Source of the DNA: Planctomycetota bacterium
GTDB taxonomy: Bacteria; Planctomycetota; Brocadiia; SM23-32; JAKLEA01
Length of the DNA stretch: 64,000 nucleotides
Direction: 5' to 3'
NCBI GenBank assembly: GCA_022711755.1
Contig: JAKLEA010000009.1
Coordinates: 124,001-188,000 of the forward strand
Shown here: piece after piece, positions 43,040 to 50,679 of the stretch
How positions within the stretch are numbered: position 1 is the first letter of the stretch
Layout: every line of letters starts with the position of its first letter
Notes under the pieces: generated by a model
Told to the model about the DNA's origin: nothing
Seen by the model: only the letters and a program-made list of their open reading frames with translations
Databases searched by the model: none
Program-made: the position numbers and the translations under genes

Positions 43040-44113
43040 ATGGAACTCCGCGACGGCGACAAGATTTTGCTGATAAGGTTCTCGGCGTTGGGCGATATGG
43101 TTCATGTCCTTCCGGCGCTGAGATTGCTGAGGGAATCCCGTCCCGGCGTCGAAATCCACTGGCTGACCGAGGACCGCTTCGCCCGGATGATTGAGAACCA
43201 TCCCGATCTCAACGGGACCTACGTATTCCGCCGGAAAGAAATATCTTCAATGTGGGTCAATCCGTTGCGCTGGCCGACGGCGGCGAGAACCGTATCTGCT
43301 ACCATTCGGGATATCAGGAAGGCCGGTTTCGACTGGGTCATTGACTTCCAGGGCAACGCCAAGAGCGCAATGTTCGTCCGCGCGTCGGGAATCAGGTCCA
43401 GAATCGGTTTCGCCCGGGGCTTCTGCCGGGAGCTTAATTACCTGTCGTCGAACACTCATGTGCGCCCGCCGGGAGGAAGGATTCATCGTATCGAGAGGAA
43501 TCTCTCCCTGCTCGGTCCGTTGGGAATTCAACCGAATTACATGCCCCCCCGGTTTGCCGCGTGGGAAGGCGACGCGGAATCCGTCGGACGCGCATGGGCG
43601 GAACTGGCCGGCGGAAGCCCGAGCGTGGTCATGATGCATCCTGGAACCAGCGCATTCGGCGCGTTCAAACGATGGCCGGCGGAAAGATTCGGAGCATTGG
43701 CGGAACGGCTGAAGGCGGATTTCGGGGCGGCGATACTTGTCAGTCATGGTCCCGGCGAGGATGACATTGCCGCGACGGTTGCGCGGATCTCCAGGGGCGC
43801 GGCGCGACCGCTTCCGCATGGCACGAGCCTTACGGCTCTTGCGGAATGGTTGTCACGGTGCAGTTTGTTCGTTGGCTGCGACACGGGGCCGATGCACATT
43901 GCCGCCGGGCTTGGCATCCCCGTCGTGGCGATTTTCGGTCCGAAGGACCCGGTTATTTACGGCCCTTATGGGACAAAATCGAAGGTCGTCAACTGCGGCG
44001 CAAAATGCGCTCCGTGCGACAAACGCGAGTGCGACGATCCGTATTGCATGACGGACATTGCCATTGACGACGTCTACGCCGCCTGCGCGGCGTTGCTTGC
44101 CAAACAGGATTGA
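43040..44113 (+). CDS. Glycosyltransferase family 9 (heptosyltransferase-like)
   Basis: 357 aa from ATG 43040; one nucleotide after the preceding stop. The N-terminal Rossmann half begins ILLIRFSALGDMVHVLPALRLL, matching ADP-heptose:LPS heptosyltransferases. The C-terminal half has PSVVMMHPGTSAFGAFKRWP and SLFVGCDTGPMHIAAGLGIPVVAIFG, which holds the nucleotide-sugar site. A cysteine-rich tail (CGAKCAPCDKRECDDPYCM) is typical of this group. It adds a heptose or related sugar to LPS core or a similar glycan in the inner membrane. Co-transcription with the GT-C-like gene upstream is likely. The exact acceptor cannot be told. Confidence 0.93.
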   Translation: MELRDGDKILLIRFSALGDMVHVLPALRLLRESRPGVEIHWLTEDRFARMIENHPDLNGTYVFRRKEISSMWVNPLRWPTAARTVSATIRDIRKAGFDWVIDFQGNAKSAMFVRASGIRSRIGFARGFCRELNYLSSNTHVRPPGGRIHRIERNLSLLGPLGIQPNYMPPRFAAWEGDAESVGRAWAELAGGSPSVVMMHPGTSAFGAFKRWPAERFGALAERLKADFGAAILVSHGPGEDDIAATVARISRGAARPLPHGTSLTALAEWLSRCSLFVGCDTGPMHIAAGLGIPVVAIFGPKDPVIYGPYGTKSKVVNCGAKCAPCDKRECDDPYCMTDIAIDDVYAACAALLAKQD

Positions 44114-44128
44114 TTGCGGAGGATGAGT

Positions 44129-44476
44129 TTGAGCGATTGCATAATCGTCTTTGTTACAGCAGGTTCGGAGGAAGTGGCCGAGCGTATCGGTAAGGCTGTC
44201 GTGGAGGAACGCCTTGCGGCGTGCGCAAACATCGTCCCGGGCGTCAGGTCAATTTATCGCTGGAAGGGCAGGATTGAGGATGACAGGGAACTGCTGATCA
44301 TCATGAAAACTCGCGCAGCGCTTTTCCCGCGCCTGAGGGACAGGATAAGGCAGTTGCATACATACGAAGTGCCGGAGATCATCTGCGCGGACATCAGGGA
44401 CGGCCTGCCGGATTATCTGAAATGGATCGTGGATTCGACGGATGACGTTTCATCGCCTGAAGTCAAGTTGGCTTGA
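44129..44476 (+). CDS. cutA: Divalent-cation tolerance protein CutA
   Basis: 115 aa. The TTG at 44129 is chosen because GGAGG (44118-44122) lies exactly 6 nt upstream; an in-frame ATG at 44123 and a TTG at 44114 overlap that site. The sequence DCIIVFVTAGSEEVAERIGKAVVEERLAACANIVPGVRSIYRWKGRIEDDRELLIIMKT matches CutA1, including the Cys-Ala-Asn and trimer-interface TYEVPEIICADI. It is a cytoplasmic trimer associated with tolerance to copper and other divalent cations; its biochemical role is poorly defined. Its stop overlaps nothing but the next gene follows within 24 nt. Confidence 0.95.
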   Translation: MSDCIIVFVTAGSEEVAERIGKAVVEERLAACANIVPGVRSIYRWKGRIEDDRELLIIMKTRAALFPRLRDRIRQLHTYEVPEIICADIRDGLPDYLKWIVDSTDDVSSPEVKLA

Positions 44477-44499
44477 CACATACTGGAGCGCGCCGGACA

Positions 44500-45141
44500 A
44501 TGGCCGAATTGCGCATGTTCTCGATGGCAGTGTTCCTGGCGATGTTGGTCGCCTCGATCTGCATGACTAATGGATGCAGGAAGAGGGCGGAGAGCGGCGG
44601 GGAGGATGTGGCGATGTCGCAAACGATTGTTGGTAAAAAGGTTGTAATGGTAATTGCCGCAAGGGATTTCCGCGATGAAGAGCTTTTCGAGACGCGGAAG
44701 GTTCTCGAGTCAGCCGGGGCGAACATTATGCTTGCCTGTGCGAGCCTTGAGCAGATCAAGGGAATGCTTGGCGGCAGCGCCAGGGCGGACGTTCTGCTGA
44801 AGAATGTTTCCGCTGCCGATTTCGATGCGATTGTCTTTGTCGGCGGCAGCGGAGCGGCGCAATATTGGGACGATCCAACCGCGCAGAATCTTGCGCGGGA
44901 TGGCGTCAAATCAGGGAAGGTTGTAGCGGCGATCTGTATCGCGCCGGTCACATTGGCGCGGGCGGGATTGCTGAAAGGCAGGAAGGCCACCGTCTGGAAA
45001 AGCCAGTCCGGCGATCTGACCAAGTGCGGCGCGACATACACTGGCGCGCCGGTGGAAACCGATGGACAGATCGTGACCGCCGACGGCCCGTCAAGCGCGA
45101 CGGCATTCGGGAAGGCGCTGGTCAAGGCGATTTCCAACTGA
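44500..45141 (+). CDS. DJ-1/PfpI-family lipoprotein-like protein
   Basis: 213 aa from ATG 44500; ATG 44515 is possible. A hydrophobic N-terminal segment (MFSMAVFLAMLVASICMTNGC) with Cys in an NGC context resembles a lipoprotein signal, unusual for this family, which is normally cytoplasmic. The rest is a DJ-1/PfpI domain: KKVVMVIAARDFRDEELFETRKVLESAG with the conserved Glu, DAIVFVGGSGAAQYWDD, and the nucleophile elbow AAICIAPVTLARAG with Cys146. DJ-1 relatives act as chaperones, deglycases or proteases; sequence cannot separate these. Short gap to cutA suggests one operon. Confidence 0.87.
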   Translation: MAELRMFSMAVFLAMLVASICMTNGCRKRAESGGEDVAMSQTIVGKKVVMVIAARDFRDEELFETRKVLESAGANIMLACASLEQIKGMLGGSARADVLLKNVSAADFDAIVFVGGSGAAQYWDDPTAQNLARDGVKSGKVVAAICIAPVTLARAGLLKGRKATVWKSQSGDLTKCGATYTGAPVETDGQIVTADGPSSATAFGKALVKAISN

Positions 45142-45170
45142 GGCGCTTTGAGTCCGTGAACATGTGATCA

Positions 45171-45237
45171 CGGGGACATGGCCGGTTTTCGTCTGCGACG
45201 CGGGCGGCGCAGCAAAAGCCGGAATTACGTCCCCGGA
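45171..45237. promoter_or_regulatory. Long imperfect hairpin in the guaA leader
   Basis: Paired segments from outside in: CGGGGAC/GTCCCCG (45171-45177/45231-45237 with its left neighbour), CCGG/CCGG, TTTT/AAAA, and CTGCG/CGCAG, with an interior loop of about 10 nt. It ends about 58 nt upstream of the guaA start. It could be a transcription leader structure or another dispersed repeat; no known riboswitch motif is recognisable. Confidence 0.45.
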
Positions 45238-45294
45238 CAATGAGTCCGTTGCGAGACTGGAGGTCTTGCACACGCGGCGTACTGGAGAATAGCT

Positions 45295-46842
45295 TTGAGC
45301 GAGCAGGAAACGATCCTCATCATGAATTTCGGTTCGCAATACGCGCAGCTCATAGCGAGACGGGTGCGCGAGTGCGAGGTCTTCTCCGAAATAATCCCGC
45401 ATACCTTGAAGGCCGAAGAAATCAAGCGCCGGGCGCCGAAGGGCATAATCATGTCCGGCGGACCTGCGAGCGTCTACGCCGATAACGCGCCCAAGTGCGA
45501 TCCGGCGATACTTGACCTCGGCATACCCGTCCTCGGCATTTGTTACGGGATGCAGTTGGGCAGCCAGATCCTTGGCGCAAAGGTCAAGGGCGCGGCAAGG
45601 CGTGAATACGGCCGCACCCAGATGAATGTTCTTGACGACAGCGATCTTTTCGCGGGTCTCCATGGCGAACTCACGGTCTGGATGAGCCATGGCGACCAGG
45701 TGGAGTCCGTCTCATCCGACTTCGAGACGCTTGCGAATTCCAAAACATGTCCCAACGCCGCCGTCAGAATCAGGTCGAAGCGCTTCTACGGCGTTCAATT
45801 CCATCCCGAGGTGACGCATACGCCTCAGGGGATGAAGATATTGGGCAACTTCGTCCACGGCATCTGCGGCTGCGGCAACCACTGGCGCATGGAAGACTTC
45901 ATTAAGAGCGAGGTTGCCGCCATTCGGGAGCGCGTCGGGGACAAGCGGGTCGTATGCGGGCTGTCCGGCGGCGTGGATTCCTCTGTCGCAGCCGTGCTGA
46001 TCTGGAAGGCGATCGGGGACCGTCTGAAGTGCATCTTCGTGGACAACGGGCTTCTCCGCGCAAGAGAGGCCAGGAGCGTAGAGGACACGTTCCGCAACCA
46101 CTTTCCGATGAACCTGGAAGTCGTTGATGCTTCAGAGCGCTTCCTGACCAGACTTCAGGGCGTGACCGATCCGGAGAAGAAGCGCAAAATCATCGGGCAC
46201 GAATTTATCGCTGTTTTCCGTGACGTGGCAGCGAAGGTTCAGGGGGCGCAGTTCCTTGCGCAGGGGACCCTTTACCCGGACGCAATCGAGAGCGCCGCCG
46301 CTCACGCCGGCGGAACGACGGCAGTCATCAAAACGCATCACAACGTCGGGGGCCTGCCGGCTGAGCTTGGATTCGAGCTGCTGGAACCGTTCAGGATGCT
46401 CTTCAAGGACGAGGTTCGCCGGATCGGAACCGCCTTGGGATTGCCGGACGAGATCGTGTGGCGGCATCCCTTCCCTGGGCCGGGACTTGCCGTGCGCGTG
46501 CTGGGGGAGGTGACAAAGGAGCGGCTTGATGTGCTCCGGCAGGCGGACAGCATCTTCATTGACGAAATACGGGAGGCCGGTCTCTACCGCGCCATAGCCC
46601 AAGCCTTCGCGGTCCTCCTGCCGGTCAGCACCGTCGGCGTCATGGGCGACGAGCGCACCTACCAGAACGTCGTTGCATTGCGGGCAGTCCAGACCGAGGA
46701 TTTCATGACGGCCGACTGGTTCCGGATGCCTGACGAAGTGCTGGCGCGGATGTCCAACCGCATTGTCAACGAGGTCAAGGGGGTCAACCGTGTTGTCTAT
46801 GACATCAGCACGAAACCGCCCAGCACGATTGAGTGGGAATAG
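45295..46842 (+). CDS. guaA: GMP synthase (glutamine-hydrolysing)
   Basis: This 515-aa enzyme converts XMP to GMP using glutamine and ATP. The N-terminal class I amidotransferase has the nucleophile Cys83 in GICYGMQLG and a conserved His/Glu pair in VQFHPEVTH. The ATP-pyrophosphatase domain has the PP-loop SGGVDSS (224-230), and the C-terminal dimerisation domain ends [17 protein letters not shown], the standard end of the family. Start is TTG 45295, with GGAG 7 nt upstream and no ATG closer than that in the frame. Size is usual. Cytoplasmic. Very high confidence. Confidence 0.98.
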   Translation: MSEQETILIMNFGSQYAQLIARRVRECEVFSEIIPHTLKAEEIKRRAPKGIIMSGGPASVYADNAPKCDPAILDLGIPVLGICYGMQLGSQILGAKVKGAARREYGRTQMNVLDDSDLFAGLHGELTVWMSHGDQVESVSSDFETLANSKTCPNAAVRIRSKRFYGVQFHPEVTHTPQGMKILGNFVHGICGCGNHWRMEDFIKSEVAAIRERVGDKRVVCGLSGGVDSSVAAVLIWKAIGDRLKCIFVDNGLLRAREARSVEDTFRNHFPMNLEVVDASERFLTRLQGVTDPEKKRKIIGHEFIAVFRDVAAKVQGAQFLAQGTLYPDAIESAAAHAGGTTAVIKTHHNVGGLPAELGFELLEPFRMLFKDEVRRIGTALGLPDEIVWRHPFPGPGLAVRVLGEVTKERLDVLRQADSIFIDEIREAGLYRAIAQAFAVLLPVSTVGVMGDERTYQNVVALRAVQTEDFMTADWFRMPDEVLARMSNRIVNEVKGVNRVVYDISTKPPSTIEWE

Positions 46843-47227
46843 CCCCCGCCTTGCGGTTCTGATTCTGTCGCTTATGGCAGGAATCGGGGCTGATGCGGCG
46901 GCGGGCGATCAGATCATCCCGTTCATGGCGACTTCGTGCGTTAGTGTTGGAAATCATTCTCATGCGGGGCAGGTGTGCAAATTGGGAATGAAGACTTTAC
47001 TATTCAGTTCCGGAACGAGCATCAGAGACATGATTCACGATAATGTGTCATCCGGTCCGCCGCAGCGGGAGGCCGCGTTGCGCCGATTGAAGCCCACTCG
47101 GAGAGAGATTCACCGTTTTCTTTCCCCTGAGAACTCGACCGTTCATACCATACTTGTCGCCCTCGTGGTGCTGATTGTCTTTTTGATTCTCATATCCCTG
47201 CCCGGAAAGAAAATCAGGGGGAAATAG
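46829..47227 (+). CDS. Small exported membrane protein of unknown function
   Basis: The TTG at 46829, overlapping the end of guaA, starts a 132-aa protein with a signal-like segment ([22 protein letters not shown]); an ATG at 46874 is an alternative. A polar middle region with two Cys (about residues 37 and 51) is followed by basic residues and a C-terminal membrane helix ([27 protein letters not shown]) with a positively charged end, so the C terminus is in the cytoplasm. No family is recognised. The start site is not certain, as no strong ribosome site precedes either codon. It is 2 nt from the lpxB start, so the three genes are likely one operon. Confidence 0.5.
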   Translation: MSGNSPRLAVLILSLMAGIGADAAAGDQIIPFMATSCVSVGNHSHAGQVCKLGMKTLLFSSGTSIRDMIHDNVSSGPPQREAALRRLKPTRREIHRFLSPENSTVHTILVALVVLIVFLILISLPGKKIRGK

Positions 47228-47229
47228 GT

Positions 47230-48363
47230 TTGTCGAAACTTTTTTTTATAAGCGCGGGGGAGGAATCAGGCGACCAGCACGCTTCACATCTCATGGCGGG
47301 ACTGAAAGATCTTTGTCCGGATGCCTCATTCATCGGTCTGGGGCGGGAGAGGATGGCGGCGCAGGGGCTGGAATCCGTGCGCGACATGCGGCACGGATCG
47401 GTCATGTGGGCGCAGGCCGCCGGAAAGGTTCCGGAGATGCTCGGCCTGATCCGCCAGTGCGGAGACGTTTTCCGGGCGAGGCGTCCGGACGCCGTGATCG
47501 TCGTGGACTACGTGGGACTGAACATGGCCCTGGCGCGGAAATCGCATGCGTTGGGCATACCGACGGTGTACTTCGTCAGTCCTCAGGTCTGGGCGCATTC
47601 GTCCTTCCGGGTGCGAAAGATCCGCAAGTGGCTGGACAGGATGCTGGTCATATATCCATTCGAAGAGGAGTTTTACAAGGCTCGCGGGGTTGACGCGCGA
47701 TTCGTAGGCAATCCGCTTTTCGACGAATTCAAGACGCATCCGGTTGACCAAACCGCAGTCATGAGGATACGGGAAAGGTTCGGCGAGCCGCTGGTGGCGA
47801 TAGCCCCCGGCAGCCGGCGTCAGGAAATCTCCGTCAATCTCAGGATCGCATTGGCGGCGGCGGAGAAGATACGGCGCTCGATTCCGGACGTGAAGTTCGC
47901 CATAGCGTGTGGGAACGATGCGATGGAAGCACATGTTCGGGAAGCTCTGAATGGCGCGAAGACCGGCATCGGCATATGCAGGGGGCGGCTTGTGGATACC
48001 GCGTCGGCGTCGAGGCTTCTTCTGACCAAAAGCGGAACCGGCTCCATGGAGATTGCAGCCGCAGGGACGCCGATGGTCGTATTCTACCGGATTCCGCGCT
48101 GGGGTTACTTCGTAACACGCCCGCTTATGAACGTGAGTTGCTTTACGATGATAAACGTGCTTGCCGGAAGGGAAATAGTTCCGGAAAATCTGATGCGCAG
48201 CGACGATTCGGACTGGCTGGCAGATCGGGCGATTGAGATGCTCAGGGACGAGGGGTTGAGGAATCGCGCCGTTGCCGCGATGAAGGACGCGCTTGCGGGA
48301 CTGATGAAACCGGGAGCTGGGCTAAGGGCCGCGCAGGAGGTGATGGACCTGATCAGCGGGTAG
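47230..48363 (+). CDS. lpxB: Lipid-A-disaccharide synthase
   Basis: This 377-aa GT-B glycosyltransferase joins UDP-2,3-diacylglucosamine and lipid X to make the lipid A disaccharide backbone at the inner membrane. Signatures include FFISAGEESGDQHASHLMAGL, TVYFVSPQVWAHS, FVGNPLFDEF, IAPGSRRQEI and LLLTKSGTGSMEIAAAGTPMVVFY. Start is TTG 47230 with purine-rich AGGGGGAA upstream. Length is typical. Its presence proves the cell makes lipid A, i.e. has a true Gram-negative outer membrane. Confidence 0.96.
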   Translation: MSKLFFISAGEESGDQHASHLMAGLKDLCPDASFIGLGRERMAAQGLESVRDMRHGSVMWAQAAGKVPEMLGLIRQCGDVFRARRPDAVIVVDYVGLNMALARKSHALGIPTVYFVSPQVWAHSSFRVRKIRKWLDRMLVIYPFEEEFYKARGVDARFVGNPLFDEFKTHPVDQTAVMRIRERFGEPLVAIAPGSRRQEISVNLRIALAAAEKIRRSIPDVKFAIACGNDAMEAHVREALNGAKTGIGICRGRLVDTASASRLLLTKSGTGSMEIAAAGTPMVVFYRIPRWGYFVTRPLMNVSCFTMINVLAGREIVPENLMRSDDSDWLADRAIEMLRDEGLRNRAVAAMKDALAGLMKPGAGLRAAQEVMDLISG

Positions 48364-48549
48364 GGCGGGCTTGACGCCGATGCGCCAAGCGGCGCAAGCG
48401 CGAACTTGCCTGCGCTTTTTGCTTGACGGGGGTTGCGCATTATCGTGAATATGAGCATGGGCTTGTGAGAAGAGTTGTAGTGTGGGTGCTTGCGGCTCGA
48501 AGTGAGCCGTTACCCACGCGGCATCTACGATTGTTCAGAAAGCAGGCAG

Positions 48550-50679
48550 GTGAAACAGGTCATCCTGAGAAGGGGAGAGATCGTCGTCGAAGAAACGCCG
48601 ATTCCGGAGGCGCTTCCGGGATGCGCGCTTGTGCAGGTTCGTTTCTCGTGCATAAGCAGCGGGACGGAACGCGCCAACGTGGCTGCGTCGGGGGAGTCGC
48701 TGTTCACTAAGGCGCTCAAGCAACCGGAGAAGGTCCGCAAGGTTCTGGAACTGATTTCAAGCGCGGGCCTGAAACGCGCGGTTTCGATGGTCAGGGGGAA
48801 GCTTGAGAGCGGGACGCCGACCGGTTACAGCGCGGCGGGGGTGGTCGTTCAACCAGGCGAGGGCGTTGAAGACCTGGCCACCGGGGAAATTGTTGCCTGC
48901 GCCGGGGCGGGCATCGCCAATCATGCCGAATATGTCGTGGTTCCCCGGAACCTTCTCGTGAAAGTTCCGAAGGATTGTGACGCGGACCTGGCGGCGACGG
49001 TGGCGCTCGGGGCGATTGCGATGCAGGGCGTCCGCCGGGCGGAGTTGCAGCTTGGGGAATACGCCGTCGTCATCGGATTGGGCGTGGTGGGGCAGTTGAC
49101 GTGCCAGTTGCTTCTGGCAGGCGGCTGCCGCGCCATCGGGGTTGATCTCGATCAGTCCCGCGTCGAGTTGGCGGAGAGTTTGGGCGTCAGGGCCGTCAAT
49201 CCGGCTGAGGGGGACGCGGTCAAAGAAGTCATCGGCGCGACTGGCGGATTCGGGGCGGACGCGGTTCTGCTCTGCGCGGCCACGGCGAGCAGCGAGCCGG
49301 TCCAGCAGGCTTTTCTGATGTCCCGGCGCAAGGGGAGGGTGGTCGTCGTCGGGGACGTGGGGCTTCAGTTGGAGAGGCAGACTTTCTACGAGAAGGAACT
49401 CGATCTTCGGATATCCACGTCCTACGGGCCGGGGCGATACGACGTGGATTATGAAGCGCACGGGGTTGATTACCCGTATTCCTACGTCCGCTGGACTGAG
49501 AACCGCAACATGGCCGAGTATCTGCGGCTGATAGCTGAGAAGCGGATGAAGGTGCGGGAACTCGTCCAGAGCGTGAATCCCGTTGAGGATGCGCCGGCTG
49601 CATACGCCGGTCTGAGCGCGCCCGGACGCAGGCCGCTGATAGCATTACTGAAGTATCCTGAGGAAGCGCCCGCTGAGGTTATAAGAACTGTGACAGTTGC
49701 TGCGGGCGACAAGCCGTCAGGGGCGGCTGTCGTGGCGGCCGTGGTCGGGGCGGGGGCATTCGCAAAGGGGATGCACCTGCCCAACATTGCGCGATTGCCC
49801 AAGCTCATTGCGCTGAGGGCGGTCTGCGACGTTGACGGCGCGAACGCGAAAGCCGCGGCTAAACAATTCGGGGCTGAGATCGCCACGACAAGTTTCGACG
49901 AGGTTCTTGCCGATCAGTCCGTGAATCTCGTGATCATCTGCACACCGCACAGTCTGCACGCGAAACAGGCGGCGGCGGCGTTGAAGGCAGGCAAGAACGT
50001 GCTGGTGGAAAAGCCCTTGGCGATGGACGCAGAGGGGCTTGAAGCGATAAGGGAGACATTGGCCCAACTCAAGCATCCGCGCCTGATGGTCGGTTTCAAC
50101 AGGCGATTCTCGCCATACGCCGTCCGGATGAAGGAGGCATTCCTGCGCCGAAATACCCCGCTGATGATTAATTACCGTATGAACGCCGGATACCTGCCCC
50201 CGGAGCACTGGACGCAGGGACCGGACGGCGGGGGAAGGAACATCGGCGAGGCATGCCACATTTATGATCTGTTCACGTTCCTGTGCGATTCCGAGGTCGG
50301 ATCGGCGTCGGCAGTTTCAATCAGTACGCCATCCGACAGATACCGCCGCAATGATAATTTCACGGCTACGCTGAAGTTCAAGGACGGTTCGATCTGCGCG
50401 CTGACTTATACCGCTCTTGGCAACGGCGAGGTTCCGAAGGAGGAATGCGACGCATATTTCGACGGGAAGACGCTTCGCATGTCGGATTACCGGCGACTGA
50501 CCTATCATGGGATCAGGCATGGCGAGTTCACGACACAGATTCAGGACAAGGGCCATCTGGCGGAGCTTGATGCGCTGGCGAACTCAATAATCAAGGGCGG
50601 TCCGTCGCCCATACCCGAAGTTGATCTCCTGCGGACGACGGAGATCAGCTTCCAGATAGAGAAGATGATAACCGGCTGA
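48550..50679 (+). CDS. MDR alcohol-dehydrogenase / Gfo-Idh-MocA fusion oxidoreductase
   Basis: 709 aa from GTG 48550, favoured by AGCAGG just upstream; a longer frame from TTG 48490 has no site. Residues about 1-380 are a medium-chain dehydrogenase-like domain: VRFSCISSGTERANVAASG, GYSAAGVVVQPGEG, GLGVVGQLTCQLLLAGG (Rossmann). The zinc-ligand cysteine motif of classical MDRs is incomplete. From about residue 390 comes a MocA domain: VAAVVGAGAFAKGMHLPNIARL, ICTPHSLHAKQAAAALKAGKNVLVEKPL, GGGRNIGEACHIYDLFTFL. Proteins of this layout are found in O-antigen and exopolysaccharide loci. Its stop overlaps the asnB start by one base, so they are translationally coupled. Specific sugar reaction unknown. 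Confidence 0.9.
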   Translation: MKQVILRRGEIVVEETPIPEALPGCALVQVRFSCISSGTERANVAASGESLFTKALKQPEKVRKVLELISSAGLKRAVSMVRGKLESGTPTGYSAAGVVVQPGEGVEDLATGEIVACAGAGIANHAEYVVVPRNLLVKVPKDCDADLAATVALGAIAMQGVRRAELQLGEYAVVIGLGVVGQLTCQLLLAGGCRAIGVDLDQSRVELAESLGVRAVNPAEGDAVKEVIGATGGFGADAVLLCAATASSEPVQQAFLMSRRKGRVVVVGDVGLQLERQTFYEKELDLRISTSYGPGRYDVDYEAHGVDYPYSYVRWTENRNMAEYLRLIAEKRMKVRELVQSVNPVEDAPAAYAGLSAPGRRPLIALLKYPEEAPAEVIRTVTVAAGDKPSGAAVVAAVVGAGAFAKGMHLPNIARLPKLIALRAVCDVDGANAKAAAKQFGAEIATTSFDEVLADQSVNLVIICTPHSLHAKQAAAALKAGKNVLVEKPLAMDAEGLEAIRETLAQLKHPRLMVGFNRRFSPYAVRMKEAFLRRNTPLMINYRMNAGYLPPEHWTQGPDGGGRNIGEACHIYDLFTFLCDSEVGSASAVSISTPSDRYRRNDNFTATLKFKDGSICALTYTALGNGEVPKEECDAYFDGKTLRMSDYRRLTYHGIRHGEFTTQIQDKGHLAELDALANSIIKGGPSPIPEVDLLRTTEISFQIEKMITG

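Noticed and set aside
45171..45237. Purine riboswitch upstream of guaA
   Set aside because: The hairpin lacks the three-way junction and core sequences of that riboswitch class.
48390..48421. Terminator after lpxB
   Set aside because: A partial GCGC/GCGC palindrome followed by TTTTT is seen, but the stem is broken and I could not settle the pairing.
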